Origin: Anoxybacter fermentans | Lineage (GTDB): Bacteria; Bacillota; Halanaerobiia; DY22613 | Assembly (NCBI RefSeq): GCF_003991135.1 | Contig: NZ_CP016379.1 | Location: 806,001-870,000 of the forward strand | Length of the DNA: 64,000 nucleotides | Direction of reading: 5' to 3' | Position numbers and translations under genes: made by a program | Shown: positions 45,499-54,016 of the stretch, in pieces | Layout: each line of letters starts with the position of its first letter | How positions within the stretch are numbered: position 1 is the stretch's first letter | The notes under the pieces: generated by a model | Database searches by the model: none | What the model saw: the letters and a program-made list of their open reading frames with translations, nothing else | What the model was told of the DNA's origin: nothing

Positions 45499-47202
45499 AT
45501 GTTAAAAAACTTAAAATTATCGCAGAAGATGGTGCTGGGTGTTATATTGGTGATAATGCTAACCTGTATTATGGGCATAATGGGAATAATTTATTTACGT
45601 AATTTAGAAATTTTAATGGAAACTATGTACAAACATCCTTTTACTATTAGTAATACAGCCTTAGAAATTGAGTCTAATATAGCAAAAATGTATAAAGAGA
45701 TGAAAGATATTGCTCTAGCTACTGATAATTCTCAAATAGAAAATTCTATAAAAAAGATAAATGAATTAGAAGATAAAGTAAACAAAAGTTTTGAAATTAT
45801 TTATGAACGTTTTCTTGGAGATAAAAAAATGATTGATGAGGCTTACCAGGCTTTTAAAGATTGGAAGCTGATTCGAGATGAGATTATTAGATTAACAATG
45901 AATGATAATAAAACAGAGGCAGCGATTATCCAGGAAAAAAGTGCTAAAGAGGTTGCAGTACTAGATAGCAAAATAAATGAATTGCTTAACTTTGCTCAAA
46001 ATCATGCAGAAAAATTTTACATACATGCCTCTAATAATGCTGGGAAAGCTCGTATAATTGTATTGATTATGTTGGTAGTAACTTCTTTGGTGGCTTTTTT
46101 TATTGCAATGATAATTGTTAAAAGTATCATTAGCCCCATAACTAAGTTGGTAGAGTTTGCCCAGGAAATTGCCAACGGTAATCTGGCAGTAGAAGAAATG
46201 AAATACAAAGGTAAAGATGAAATTGGTATTTTAGCTAAAGCATTTAATGAGATGCGTAACAATTTAAGAGCAATAATTGAACAGGTAACACTCAATATGG
46301 GTGAGTTGAGTGTATCCAGTCAGGAATTGAGTGCTGCTGTTGAAAAGATCAATGCTCAGACTCAGAGTATTAATTCTGGTACCCAGGAGATTGCTGCTGG
46401 TATGGAAGAGACAAGTGTTTCAACAGAAGAGATAAGTTCCTCTGTCCAGGAAATTAATAGATCTTCAAAAGATCTGGCCCAAAAAGCTGAGGAAAGTAAC
46501 CGCTCTGTAAAAGAGATTGAAAGTCGGGTCAGCGAAATGAAAACCAATGCTGAAGAGTCATGGAAAATTGCACGGAAAATGTATGAAGAAAGACAGGCTG
46601 CCATTTTAAAAGCTATTGAGGAAAGTAAAGTGGTAAAAGAAATTGAGAAAATGGCGGGTATTATTTCTGAAATTGCCAATCAGACCAATCTATTGGCTTT
46701 AAATGCCGCTATTGAAGCTGCAAGAGCAAGGGAACAGGGCCAGGGTTTTGCCGTTGTAGCTGATGAAATTCGTCAGTTAGCAGAACAATCAGCTGAAACT
46801 GTAGCAGGTATTCAGGAAATTACAAAGCAGGTTCAAGCTGCTTTCCAGAACCTTTTGAAGAATGCAGAAAGTATTTTAGAATTCATAAATGAAAAGGTTG
46901 CTTCTGATTATGAGATTTTGGTGAAAACAGGCGAACAGTATTTGCAGGATGTTGAATTTATTAGAAGTCTGGTAGAGGATCTGGCAATAACGACAGAACA
47001 AATTTCTTCTTCTATTGAACAGGTTAATCAAGCCATTGCGTCAGTTGCTATTACTGTAGATCAGGCTGCTAATAACTCCCAGGAAATCTCAGAAAGTATT
47101 GCAGAAACAACAAAAGCAGTAGAAGAGGTTGCTGTAATTGCTCAGAAACAGAGTGGATTAGTGCAGAATCTGCATATGCTGGTGCAGAAGTTTAAAGTTT
47201 AG
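45499..47202 (+). CDS. Methyl-accepting chemotaxis protein
   Basis: A 567-residue chemoreceptor. Helices at about 12-33 and 185-208 flank a periplasmic four-helix-bundle sensor (35-180). A HAMP domain follows (210-262), then the cytoplasmic signalling hairpin with the invariant tip [20 protein letters not shown] and [17 protein letters not shown]. It signals to CheA; no other chemotaxis gene is nearby. ATG at 45499 follows AGGGGG by eight bases. The ligand is unknown. Confidence 0.94.
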   Translation: MLKNLKLSQKMVLGVILVIMLTCIMGIMGIIYLRNLEILMETMYKHPFTISNTALEIESNIAKMYKEMKDIALATDNSQIENSIKKINELEDKVNKSFEIIYERFLGDKKMIDEAYQAFKDWKLIRDEIIRLTMNDNKTEAAIIQEKSAKEVAVLDSKINELLNFAQNHAEKFYIHASNNAGKARIIVLIMLVVTSLVAFFIAMIIVKSIISPITKLVEFAQEIANGNLAVEEMKYKGKDEIGILAKAFNEMRNNLRAIIEQVTLNMGELSVSSQELSAAVEKINAQTQSINSGTQEIAAGMEETSVSTEEISSSVQEINRSSKDLAQKAEESNRSVKEIESRVSEMKTNAEESWKIARKMYEERQAAILKAIEESKVVKEIEKMAGIISEIANQTNLLALNAAIEAARAREQGQGFAVVADEIRQLAEQSAETVAGIQEITKQVQAAFQNLLKNAESILEFINEKVASDYEILVKTGEQYLQDVEFIRSLVEDLAITTEQISSSIEQVNQAIASVAITVDQAANNSQEISESIAETTKAVEEVAVIAQKQSGLVQNLHMLVQKFKV

Positions 47203-47341
47203 GCGTAATAGATTCTGGAATGTGGATAAAGTTAGCACCAGTTGCGGTAGAGGAAAGTTATCGTTAAAATTAAAGATGTCATATTAACAAAGTCCATAAC
47301 TTCTTTGATGATGTTGCCAATGTTTGAAAGCTAATTTAAAT

Positions 47342-47504
47342 GATTAAACTGCAAAAAACTAATTTTGGGCGCTATTGAAATTTTTTATTAAACCATCTTA
47401 TTGAGATTGAAGTTGATTAGTGTGCCTTATTTTGCTTGAAATTGAACTTTAGATGGTTCGAAAAATTTCTTTTAAAGCGAAAGATTAGCTTTTTGTAGAA
47501 AAAT
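47342..47504 (+). repeat. Repeat element 1, copy H (internally deleted)
   Basis: A 163-bp copy lacking both inner hairpins. ATTTAAAT at 47334-47341 and 47505-47512 is a perfect 8-bp flanking duplication. The 47203-47754 gap otherwise holds only the next terminator. Confidence 0.88.
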
Positions 47505-47546
47505 CATTTAAATAAAATTAAAGCATTTTTTGAGTAAATGAATGGA

Positions 47547-47588
47547 CCTGTAAGATACCGATATAAAGGTATTTTACAGGTTTTATTT
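47547..47588 (+). terminator. Terminator-like hairpin CCTGTAA...TTACAGG
   Basis: CCTGTAA-GA-TACC and GGTA-TT-TTACAGG form a stem with one internal loop, followed by TTTTATTTT. A close relative lies at 48285. Confidence 0.65.
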
Positions 47589-47754
47589 TATGTTATATCA
47601 GATCTATTGAAGTTTACATTTGGTCTATTTGTTTCTGTTAGATTCTTTTTATCTGTTTGCCCACGTAAAGAAGGGATTTGACAAAAGTTATAGAAGTTGA
47701 AAATAATAAATTGAAATGCTTATCGTTAAGGGCAAGTGGGAGGAGGAATATAAA

Positions 47755-48156
47755 TTGTTTGATATATTTACTGAAAAAAACAAAAAAGTAGTTTATGAAA
47801 GTATTGCTTTAATCTTATTACTATCTATAATTATACACTTACTATTAGGAGTAAGAACATTTGATAAAAGATTATCAGAATGTGGAATAGCAGTTGTACT
47901 TTTTTTGTGGGGGTTAGGTGGGGGATTTGTTTTATTTAAATTACAGACCTTTACATGGTCAAAAAAGATATTAAGATTATTTTGTAATTTTACTATTTAT
48001 TTCTTTTCGATTTATTCATTAATTAACTTCATATCGCAAATATATTCTTTATTTGCGGCAAAAGAAAATGAAATTTATTTTATTGGTATATTTTTTGCGT
48101 TTGGAGTTGTTATTTCAGCTTATCATATCAAAATAAAATATGCTTCAAAATCGTAA
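47755..48156 (+). CDS. Small membrane protein of unknown function
   Basis: A 133-residue protein with four hydrophobic helices (about 12-32, 42-62, 75-92, 102-122) and no recognised motif. TTG at 47755 is chosen because AGGAGGA stands seven bases upstream; an in-frame ATG at 47716 has no site. Base composition is markedly AT-rich, and it lies alone between decayed stretches and repeats, which may mean recent acquisition. Confidence 0.65.
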   Translation: MFDIFTEKNKKVVYESIALILLLSIIIHLLLGVRTFDKRLSECGIAVVLFLWGLGGGFVLFKLQTFTWSKKILRLFCNFTIYFFSIYSLINFISQIYSLFAAKENEIYFIGIFFAFGVVISAYHIKIKYASKS

Positions 48157-48284
48157 AAAATAGCTCAACTTAAAGCCAGTTTTAAAGATATGTAATCTTT
48201 AATCTATCTCAAAAAAATTTATGGTAGAAAATAGTTGTATTGTTTTTAAATATAAAATTTAAGGCCTATCCAAAATAAGAAAAG

Positions 48285-48325
48285 ACCTGTAATTCACCCT
48301 TAATGGGTATTTTACGGGCCTTTTA
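48285..48325 (+). terminator. Terminator-like hairpin after the membrane protein
   Basis: CCTGTAA-TT-CACCC and GGGTATTTTACGGG pair, followed by CCTTTT. It resembles the hairpin at 47547, so the two may be copies of one small unit. Confidence 0.6.
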
Positions 48326-48512
48326 TAATTTTTATTGGCAATTTTTTGGTATCAATGGTATAATAAAAGAAATAAGAGGGTGTCTAAAGGATTGATTACT
48401 ATTTATTACTGGATATAGTTATGATGACTTAAGTCAATTTTACTTACTAACAGATGTGAAAATGGTGCAAACATGATCATGCTTATCATAGGTGAATGAG
48501 GAGGTTAATGGC

Positions 48513-48956
48513 ATGAAGATTGATCCAGGCAAAAGTCTTCGGCAAAATCTTCATTTGAATAGAAAATCCGGAGAACCGGCTCCTGCTGTTAAAGGAAAGT
48601 TCAAAAAAGTATTAATTGATGCACGGGAAATGGATGTTACTGCCCGATTGGATTATCTAATGGAAATTATTGAAGAGAAGGCAAAAAAGCTAAAAAAGAA
48701 TATGACGATCAAAAATCTTTCTGAGTATAGGCACTATGTAAAAAAATTCCTTAAGATTTTTAATGAAGAATTTCTTGAGATAAACCAGACATTCAGTTGG
48801 AATCGCGGGTCTATGAAAAGCTATACCATCATTAAAGAAATTGATGAAGGCCTTGAGACACTACGAAAATTATTTTTGGAAGAACAGAAAGATTCATTGG
48901 AGATAATCAAGCAAGTAGATGCCATCCGTGGTCTTTTAATGGACCTATATATTTAG
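48513..48956 (+). CDS. YaaR-family protein (DUF327)
   Basis: A 147-residue helical protein of the YaaR family: FKKVLIDAREMDVTARLDYL, then LSEYRHYVKKFLKIFNEEFL and the end AIRGLLMDLYI. The function is unknown; in Firmicutes it is often found near DNA replication genes and tied to sporulation, but here it stands alone. The ATG at 48513 follows GAGGAGG; a GTG at 48492 is less likely. Confidence 0.88.
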   Translation: MKIDPGKSLRQNLHLNRKSGEPAPAVKGKFKKVLIDAREMDVTARLDYLMEIIEEKAKKLKKNMTIKNLSEYRHYVKKFLKIFNEEFLEINQTFSWNRGSMKSYTIIKEIDEGLETLRKLFLEEQKDSLEIIKQVDAIRGLLMDLYI

Positions 48957-48976
48957 GTCTTAGTTATAAAATTTAC

Positions 48977-49005
48977 AAAACTGACCGTGAATGGTCAGTT
49001 TTTTA
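48977..49005 (+). terminator. Terminator of the yaaR-like gene
   Basis: AAAACTGACC and GGTCAGTTTT form a perfect 10-bp stem followed by TTATTT. Confidence 0.88.
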
Positions 49006-49045
49006 TTTAAACGTAATTATCAGGTGAAGAATTTTTCATATTTAT

Positions 49046-49274
49046 GATTAAACTGTAAAAAGTTAATAAAGCTAATTTTGAGTGTTATTGAAATTTTTTA
49101 TTAAATCATCTTAGTGAGATTTCAGTCGAAATAAGACTTCATCACAGGAGATGATGAGTTAATCAAGAGTCAGGATGACCCATTGATTAGTGTGTCTTAT
49201 TTCGACTGAAATCGAACTTTAGATGATTCGAAAAATTTTTTGAAGTAGAAAAATAGCTTTTTGCAGTAAAAATC
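49046..49274 (+). repeat. Repeat element 1, copy I
   Basis: A 229-bp copy. Its inner arm reads TTTCAGTCGAAATAAGAC and pairs with GTCTTATTTCGACTGAAA, two positions changed on both sides relative to copy C. Flanking duplication is unclear (ATATTTAT / ATTTTTTAT). The left arm has a small insertion GTTAATAAA. Confidence 0.92.
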
Positions 49275-49619
49275 ATTTTTTATTTAAAGCAGGATTTTTT
49301 AACAGAAAGAAGAAATTATTTTAAATATAATCCAAAACACCGAAAAGGAGACGCTGAATATTGCAGTATAAGTCTTTATAAGTTCTGAGAACAACGGATA
49401 CTTATAGTGACATTCTTATACTCTTCGGATTGTAAAGGTTAGTTGATCATATTTTTCAACGAAGATTATATACCTTCATAAACTCTTTAATTTTGAGTTG
49501 AGAAAATATTAGCTGTTCAATTCAAGTCATATAGAATGAGATCAAATATTATTTTTACTATCTTTTATTGGTCAGGCTTTTGTGTATGGCAGACCAATTT
49601 TCCTTTGAAATTAATGAAA
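49275..49619. other. Intergenic stretch between two element-1 copies
   Basis: No ORF, promoter or repeat is convincing here. A hairpin TTGGTC / GACCAA followed by TTTT (about 49570-49604) may be an old terminator. The stretch ends with ATGAAA, the target duplication of copy J. Confidence 0.4.
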
Positions 49620-49836
49620 GATTAAACTGTGAAAAGCCAATTTTGGGCGCCATAGAAATTTTTCTTTTAACCATCTTAGTAAGATTGAAAAGAATGGCCT
49701 CATATGAGAAGGTGATGAGCTAATCATGGGCCAGGACAACCCATGATTAGTATGCCTTATTTCGACTGAAATCGAACTTTAGATGGTTCGAAAAATTTTT
49801 TTATGAAGTGAAAAATTAGCTTTTTGCAGTAAAATC
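49620..49836 (+). repeat. Repeat element 1, copy J
   Basis: A 217-bp copy flanked by ATGAAA at 49614-49619 and 49837-49842. The right-hand duplication runs into the AAAGGAG ribosome binding site of cas6, so the element sits directly at the 5' end of that gene. Confidence 0.92.
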
Positions 49837-49857
49837 ATGAAAAGGAGATTTAAAAGT

Positions 49858-50832
49858 ATGAATCTAAAAATTACTCAGCTTGACTTTTCTCTAACAGTTT
49901 TAACAAAAATGAGTTTACCTGAACATCCAGAGTCAAATTTTCGCGGAGCTTTTGGAAATGAGTTGCGTAAATTATGTTGTTTAACTGAAAAAGATATTTG
50001 TAAAGGATGTAGATATGAAGATCAATGCGCATACAGACAAATTTTTGAACCTGTAATGGATAGAGAAGAATTAGAAAAGACATCCAGGAGATTTTTAACC
50101 AAACCCCGTCCATATATTTTAGAGGTAAAAACTAATAGACAGATGGAATTTTTACCAGGTGATGAAATTAATTTACGGTTCCGTTTTTTTGGAGAGATCA
50201 ATACTTATCTGCCTTTTATCATTCTTAGCTGGCAGAAAGTAGGCCAGGTTGGGATTGGGCCAGATCAAGGAAAGTTTATCATATCAGAGGTATGGAATAC
50301 CAATCTTATGACTGGTAAGGCGAAGCGGATTTATTCTGAATATTTAAATCTGGTTTATAACATTGATTTATGTATGGAAATGAACCAAATAGATGCTCTG
50401 GTTAGTGAAATGCCTACAGATCAAATTCGGATTAAGCTGTTGACTCCTATGATGCTCAAGGCAAATGGGCGATTTGTCAAACGACTGGAGTTTGAACTGT
50501 TGATGAAAAATCTTTTCCGCCGTTTATCGAGTCTTGTTTTCTTTTATGGAGAGGGAGAATTGAATCTGGATTTTCCGACTATGTTGGAGAAAGCATCAGA
50601 GGTAAAATTAGTGAGGGATAATACCAGACTTGTTAGTTGGAGCAGATATTCTACTAGACAAAATCAGAAAATAGGGATGGCAGGACTTGTTGGTGAAGTT
50701 ATATATGAGGGGGAGCTTGGCCCATTTTTACCCTATCTGGTTTTGGGACAATATTGCTATGTAGGAAAAAATACAGTATTTGGGCAGGGAAATTATAAGA
50801 TTATACCGGGAAGATATAAGAACAAGCGGTGA
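49858..50832 (+). CDS. cas6: Cas6-like CRISPR RNA-processing endoribonuclease, orphan
   Basis: The product, 324 residues, has two RAMP/ferredoxin-like halves. The N-terminal part has NFRGAFGNELRKLCC with a cysteine cluster C-x5-C-x2-C-x6-C (DICKGCRYEDQCAY). The C-terminal part has the glycine-rich Cas6 loop GMAGLVGEVIYEGELGPFLP followed by GKNTVFGQGNYKI. Cas6 cuts CRISPR precursor RNA in its repeats. No CRISPR array or other cas gene is present in the window. ATG at 49858 is ten bases after AAAGGAG. Confidence 0.85.
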   Translation: MNLKITQLDFSLTVLTKMSLPEHPESNFRGAFGNELRKLCCLTEKDICKGCRYEDQCAYRQIFEPVMDREELEKTSRRFLTKPRPYILEVKTNRQMEFLPGDEINLRFRFFGEINTYLPFIILSWQKVGQVGIGPDQGKFIISEVWNTNLMTGKAKRIYSEYLNLVYNIDLCMEMNQIDALVSEMPTDQIRIKLLTPMMLKANGRFVKRLEFELLMKNLFRRLSSLVFFYGEGELNLDFPTMLEKASEVKLVRDNTRLVSWSRYSTRQNQKIGMAGLVGEVIYEGELGPFLPYLVLGQYCYVGKNTVFGQGNYKIIPGRYKNKR

Positions 50833-50837
50833 TCAGG

Positions 50838-50965
50838 ATGACGAACAAATTTTTAACCTATTATTTTAGTGGAATGGGAATTTCAGGCATTGTGCTGAGT
50901 AGATAAAAGAGGTTTTTTTAAATCAGGGATGGCAGGTTGACGTAGTTAATGTTAAAACAGAATAA
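50838..50965 (+). pseudogene. Flavodoxin-like gene remnant
   Basis: MTNKFLTYYFSGMGISGIVL reads like the FMN-binding start of an EFR1-type flavodoxin (YFSGTGNS). After a frame break the next piece IKEVFLNQGWQVDVVNVKTE continues as the second strand of the same fold and ends at a stop. Only about 40 codons survive. The following 150 bases show nothing I can name. Confidence 0.5.
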
Positions 50966-51109
50966 ATTCCTAAATAAAGTCTATTGCCTGGAAACCTTCG
51001 ACTTCAGTCGGAGGAGCAAAAGCAATTTAAGAAAATTTTTCTTGAAAGATATACCTGCATGGTGTAGAGTGTGAGTATGAAGAATGTCAAGCATAACAGA
51101 AATTGTGTG

Positions 51110-51411
51110 TATTAAACCACCTACCATATAATTTGGATTCCAAAGTATAGGCGAAAAGCACTTGTTGATGATGTTCGGGAGTTTACTATCAAAACCTTAT
51201 ACCAGATTGCGGAGGATAAAGGTTTTGAAATCTTAGTTTTGGGAGTTTGTCCTGATCACATACATCTGTTTATTTTATTTCTATTTCCCAGGCTGTTAAA
51301 TGCTTTAAAGGTACCAGTGCTTATCGGGTGTTGAAAGAATGTTCAGAAAGATTACTGACCACAGTAAAAGTATCTGTAGAGCATATTGTTCTTTATCAAG
51401 AAGGAAAATGA
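51110..51411 (+). pseudogene. IS200/IS605 TnpA transposase remnant
   Basis: YHIIWIPKYRRKALVDDVRE and CPDHIHLFI are the start and the metal-binding HxH motif of Y1 transposases. A frameshift follows; the next frame continues SQAVKCFKGTSAYRVLKECS and ends at 51411 before the catalytic tyrosine helix. The gene is dead and no TnpB is seen. Confidence 0.82.
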
Positions 51412-51509
51412 AATTATTTATAGAACTTTTTTTATATTATCTATAGAAAGAATAATTTTATGGATAATATTAAAAAATATTACACCAAGTATTAGAAAAC
51501 CAGGTTAAA

Positions 51510-51797
51510 ATGTATTCAAAAATCGAGAAATTAGAAGCTAATCAAGTAACTATACAAGCTGATATTAAGGAACTCAAAATCAACCAGGAGCATATTGCGA
51601 AAAAAATTGATGCTATTGCTGATCAAGTTGCCAGTTTAACGGAATTTAAAACAGAAACAATCAATAGGCTTGACAAAATAGCAGACGATCTTGATTTTAT
51701 AAAGCACAAAGGATTACAAAATAAAAAAGAGATTTTTCTTTTAAAGAAAAACTTCAAGTCTTCTCTCCGACCGTTCGTTTCTACAGTTTCTGTGTAA
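51510..51797 (+). CDS. Small coiled-coil protein, possibly a truncated gene
   Basis: A 95-residue, strongly helical sequence with heptads (IEKLEANQVTIQADIKELKI, IDAIADQVASLTEFKTETIN). It has no recognisable domain and no good ribosome binding site. It follows an insertion-sequence remnant, so it may be the tail of a larger gene. 51798-52089 shows nothing definite. Confidence 0.45.
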   Translation: MYSKIEKLEANQVTIQADIKELKINQEHIAKKIDAIADQVASLTEFKTETINRLDKIADDLDFIKHKGLQNKKEIFLLKKNFKSSLRPFVSTVSV

Positions 51798-52089
51798 GAG
51801 GGAGTTTGACATTATAGACATAATAGTTATGGAAAAATTGAAGAGCATCTGCCAGACTACTCACTTTAAAAGCTCGGCTATATTTATTACAATTTAATTA
51901 AGAGGGGTGTATAGTAAAATCTTGAATTAATAATAACTTTCAACTTTTTACCTACCTGGGTACAGTTACAATCTTGACTCCATTAAATGAGATATAAGGT
52001 TATGAGAAAATTTAGTAGATGAAATGTTTGCTGAATTTTTGGAAATAATAAATTAGTGAAAAGACATAGGGTCAAGGGGGTGAAAAGAA

Positions 52090-52341
52090 GTGGAATGTTC
52101 CACAATTATGGCAATTAAGATCAACAATCGAAATATAGATGCGCCCAAATTTCAGGAGCTGATTACAAAACATGGGTGCATTATTAAAACCCGTCTGGGC
52201 ATTCATGAAGTTGATAATTGTGCCAAAGAGGGTTTGATCATTTTGCAACTCTGTGGCAAAGATGAAGATATTCAAGCATTGGGAGAAGAGATCAACTCTC
52301 TGGATACAGTGAAAGCCAAATGGATGAAACTGGATTTTTAA
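52090..52341 (+). CDS. Small ACT-like protein resembling TM1266-type hydrogenase regulators
   Basis: An 83-residue protein with beta-alpha-beta pattern: a helix (FQELITKHGCIIKTRLGIHE), GLIILQLCGKDEDIQALGEE and VKAKWMKLDF. The spacing and KTRLGIHEV...GLIIL pattern resemble the ferredoxin/ACT-like TM1266 group, named as putative regulators of iron-only hydrogenase. The assignment is tentative. GTG start follows GGGGGTG, and a terminator follows, so it is a monocistronic gene. Confidence 0.65.
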   Translation: MECSTIMAIKINNRNIDAPKFQELITKHGCIIKTRLGIHEVDNCAKEGLIILQLCGKDEDIQALGEEINSLDTVKAKWMKLDF

Positions 52342-52343
52342 AT

Positions 52344-52370
52344 GACCCGCTTATTCGGGTCTTTTTTATT
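52344..52370 (+). terminator. Terminator of the small ACT-like gene
   Basis: GACCCG and CGGGTC with loop CTTATT, followed by TTTTTT. Confidence 0.88.
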
Positions 52371-52537
52371 GCCCAGGAAATTGTTCCTTGTGCAGCATGG
52401 TGAATAAATAATAGAGGTGTATGAGTTTGAAATGATATGATAATAATCCAATTAGTCATACTTTTTTAATACTTTTGTCATAATATTGTAATATTTGTGC
52501 CTTAATATTATAGTTAAAAAAATGAGAGGTGAGAGTA

Positions 52538-53008
52538 ATGAAAAAACTATTACTGGTTGGTGTAGTTCTGGGTGTTTTGGGTCTGGTTGTTATGCCTGCG
52601 ATGGCTCATGGAGGCTGGGGAGCTGGACCTGGAGCTTTTATGAATTCTCTCTCTGAAGAAGATTATGCAAAATGGCTTGAAGATCAGGTGGAAAATGGTT
52701 GGTTAACTCAAAAACAGGCTGATTACATGTTGGAAAAGTTCAAAAGAAGAAATCTGGAATGGACAGAAGAAGAATTTAATGCCTGGGTTGACCAACAATT
52801 GAAAGATGGCTGGATTACTGAAAAGCAGGCAGAGTATCTTAAAGAACATTATAACATATATAAAGAAAGACCCGGCAGTTGGGGTCCGTTTATGAGATCG
52901 GGCGGTTTCTGGGGATGTTTTGGATGGCCAACTGATCAAAAAAGATTTAATGTCTATACCAGATGGGGTCATGGCTCCGGTATGATGGGAAGAGGATGGA
53001 GGTGGTAA
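52538..53008 (+). CDS. Exported protein with duplicated EF/DUF2680-like motif, Gly/Trp-rich ends
   Basis: A 156-residue protein with a signal peptide (cleavage after AMA, about residue 24). Two similar helical units follow: YAKWLEDQVENGWLTQKQAD and FNAWVDQQLKDGWITEKQAE, each ending in a helix turn of the kind seen in small DUF2680/YckD-like exported proteins. The C-terminus is rich in Gly, Trp and Arg (GHGSGMMGRGWRW). The function is unknown. The ATG at 52538 follows GAGGTGAG. Confidence 0.75.
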   Translation: MKKLLLVGVVLGVLGLVVMPAMAHGGWGAGPGAFMNSLSEEDYAKWLEDQVENGWLTQKQADYMLEKFKRRNLEWTEEEFNAWVDQQLKDGWITEKQAEYLKEHYNIYKERPGSWGPFMRSGGFWGCFGWPTDQKRFNVYTRWGHGSGMMGRGWRW

Positions 53009-53042
53009 ATGTAAAAGGAGTCCTTTCCTCAATAAAAATTAT

Positions 53043-53066
53043 TTAGCCCCTGTCTTGCAGGGGCTT
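53043..53066. terminator. Bidirectional terminator between convergent genes
   Basis: AGCCCCTG and CAGGGGCT form a perfect stem. The A/T tracts on both sides fit use by the exported-protein gene and by the Mn catalase gene on the other strand. Confidence 0.75.
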
Positions 53067-53078
53067 AAATTTAACATT

Positions 53079-53753
53079 TTAGTGTTGCCTGGGGTTTTGG
53101 AAACCTGGACTTGTGGGTTGGGGATCTTTAAAGTACTGACCGGGTGCGGAAAGATCAAAGTACAGTCTAGCATCTTCGTCAACACCATAGTCTTTACCCG
53201 AACCTTTACCCTGGATTTTATTTAATGCTTCGCGGAAGAGAGCGTTGTGGGCTTCTTCTCTGTTAAGCAGGAAGTCAATTGTCTCCCTTACGCCTTTATC
53301 ATTGATTTGCCTGTAGAGGTATTCATATACCACTTTTGCTCCCTGTTCTGCAGCTACGTTTGAAAGAATGTCTGCTGCCAGGTCTCCAGTGGCACTAATA
53401 TAATTTCCGGTAAATGGAGCACCGGAAGCGTTGGTAAGCATGGGGGTAAGCCCACTCAATACCTGAGGTTCGATAGTTCCGCTCATTACTACTTGACCCT
53501 CTACATCATGACCGTTCAACATGTTAATCATTGTAGCTACCATTTCCATATGACCTAATTCTTCGGCAGCAATATCCAGGAATAAATCCTTAATTTCTTT
53601 GTCTTTAATCCGGAAGCTCTGGGCAAGATATTGGAGTGCGGCTTTTAGCTCACCATTAGCACCGCCTAGCTGTTCCTGTAACATGGCTGCATAGGTGGGG
53701 TTGGGGCGATCTACTTTTACTTCGTGAAGTAGGTGTTTTTCGTGTTTAAACAT
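53079..53753 (-). CDS. Manganese catalase / CotJC-family protein
   Basis: A 224-residue ferritin-like protein. Metal ligands are visible in QEQLGGANGELKAALQYL, in AAEELGHMEMVATMINML, and in AAEQGAKVVYEYL with NREEAHNALF, matching the dinuclear manganese site. It removes hydrogen peroxide or belongs to the spore coat (CotJC). The ATG at 53753 follows AGAGGTG at nine bases. Element 1 copy K lies about 70 bases upstream. Confidence 0.93.
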   Translation of the reverse strand: MFKHEKHLLHEVKVDRPNPTYAAMLQEQLGGANGELKAALQYLAQSFRIKDKEIKDLFLDIAAEELGHMEMVATMINMLNGHDVEGQVVMSGTIEPQVLSGLTPMLTNASGAPFTGNYISATGDLAADILSNVAAEQGAKVVYEYLYRQINDKGVRETIDFLLNREEAHNALFREALNKIQGKGSGKDYGVDEDARLYFDLSAPGQYFKDPQPTSPGFQNPRQH

Positions 53754-53822
53754 TAGTTTCACCTCTTTTGAGTTTTTCTAATATTCTTTCCTAAACGATA
53801 ATTTAGTATTCAAACAATTCAA

Positions 53823-53958
53823 GATTATACTGCAAAAAGCTAATTTTGAGCGACATAAAAATTTTTCGCCAAACCATTTTATTTCGATTGAAATCGAGCT
53901 TTTAGATGCTTTGAAAAATTTCTCTTTAAGCGAAAAATTAGCTTTTTGCAGTTTAACC
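53823..53958 (+). repeat. Repeat element 1, copy K (internally deleted)
   Basis: A 136-bp copy lacking the two inner hairpins. ATTCAA at 53817-53822 and 53959-53964 is a perfect 6-bp flanking duplication. It separates the Mn catalase and NDH-2 genes. Confidence 0.9.
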
Positions 53959-53966
53959 ATTCAATA

Positions 53967-53999
53967 AAAAAGCCAACTCCCCAAAAAGGAGTTAGCTTT
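53967..53999 (-). terminator. Terminator of the NDH-2/DoxX gene
   Basis: On the minus strand AAAGCTAACTCC and GGAGTTGGCTTT pair (one G-T), followed by TTTTATTG. Confidence 0.85.
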
Positions 54000-54016
54000 C
54001 TAAATTTCTGTCGCTT

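Noticed and set aside
49620-49857. Element 1 as a Cas6-processed CRISPR repeat
   Set aside because: The element is found at many genes unrelated to CRISPR and has transposition hallmarks, so proximity to cas6 is probably chance.
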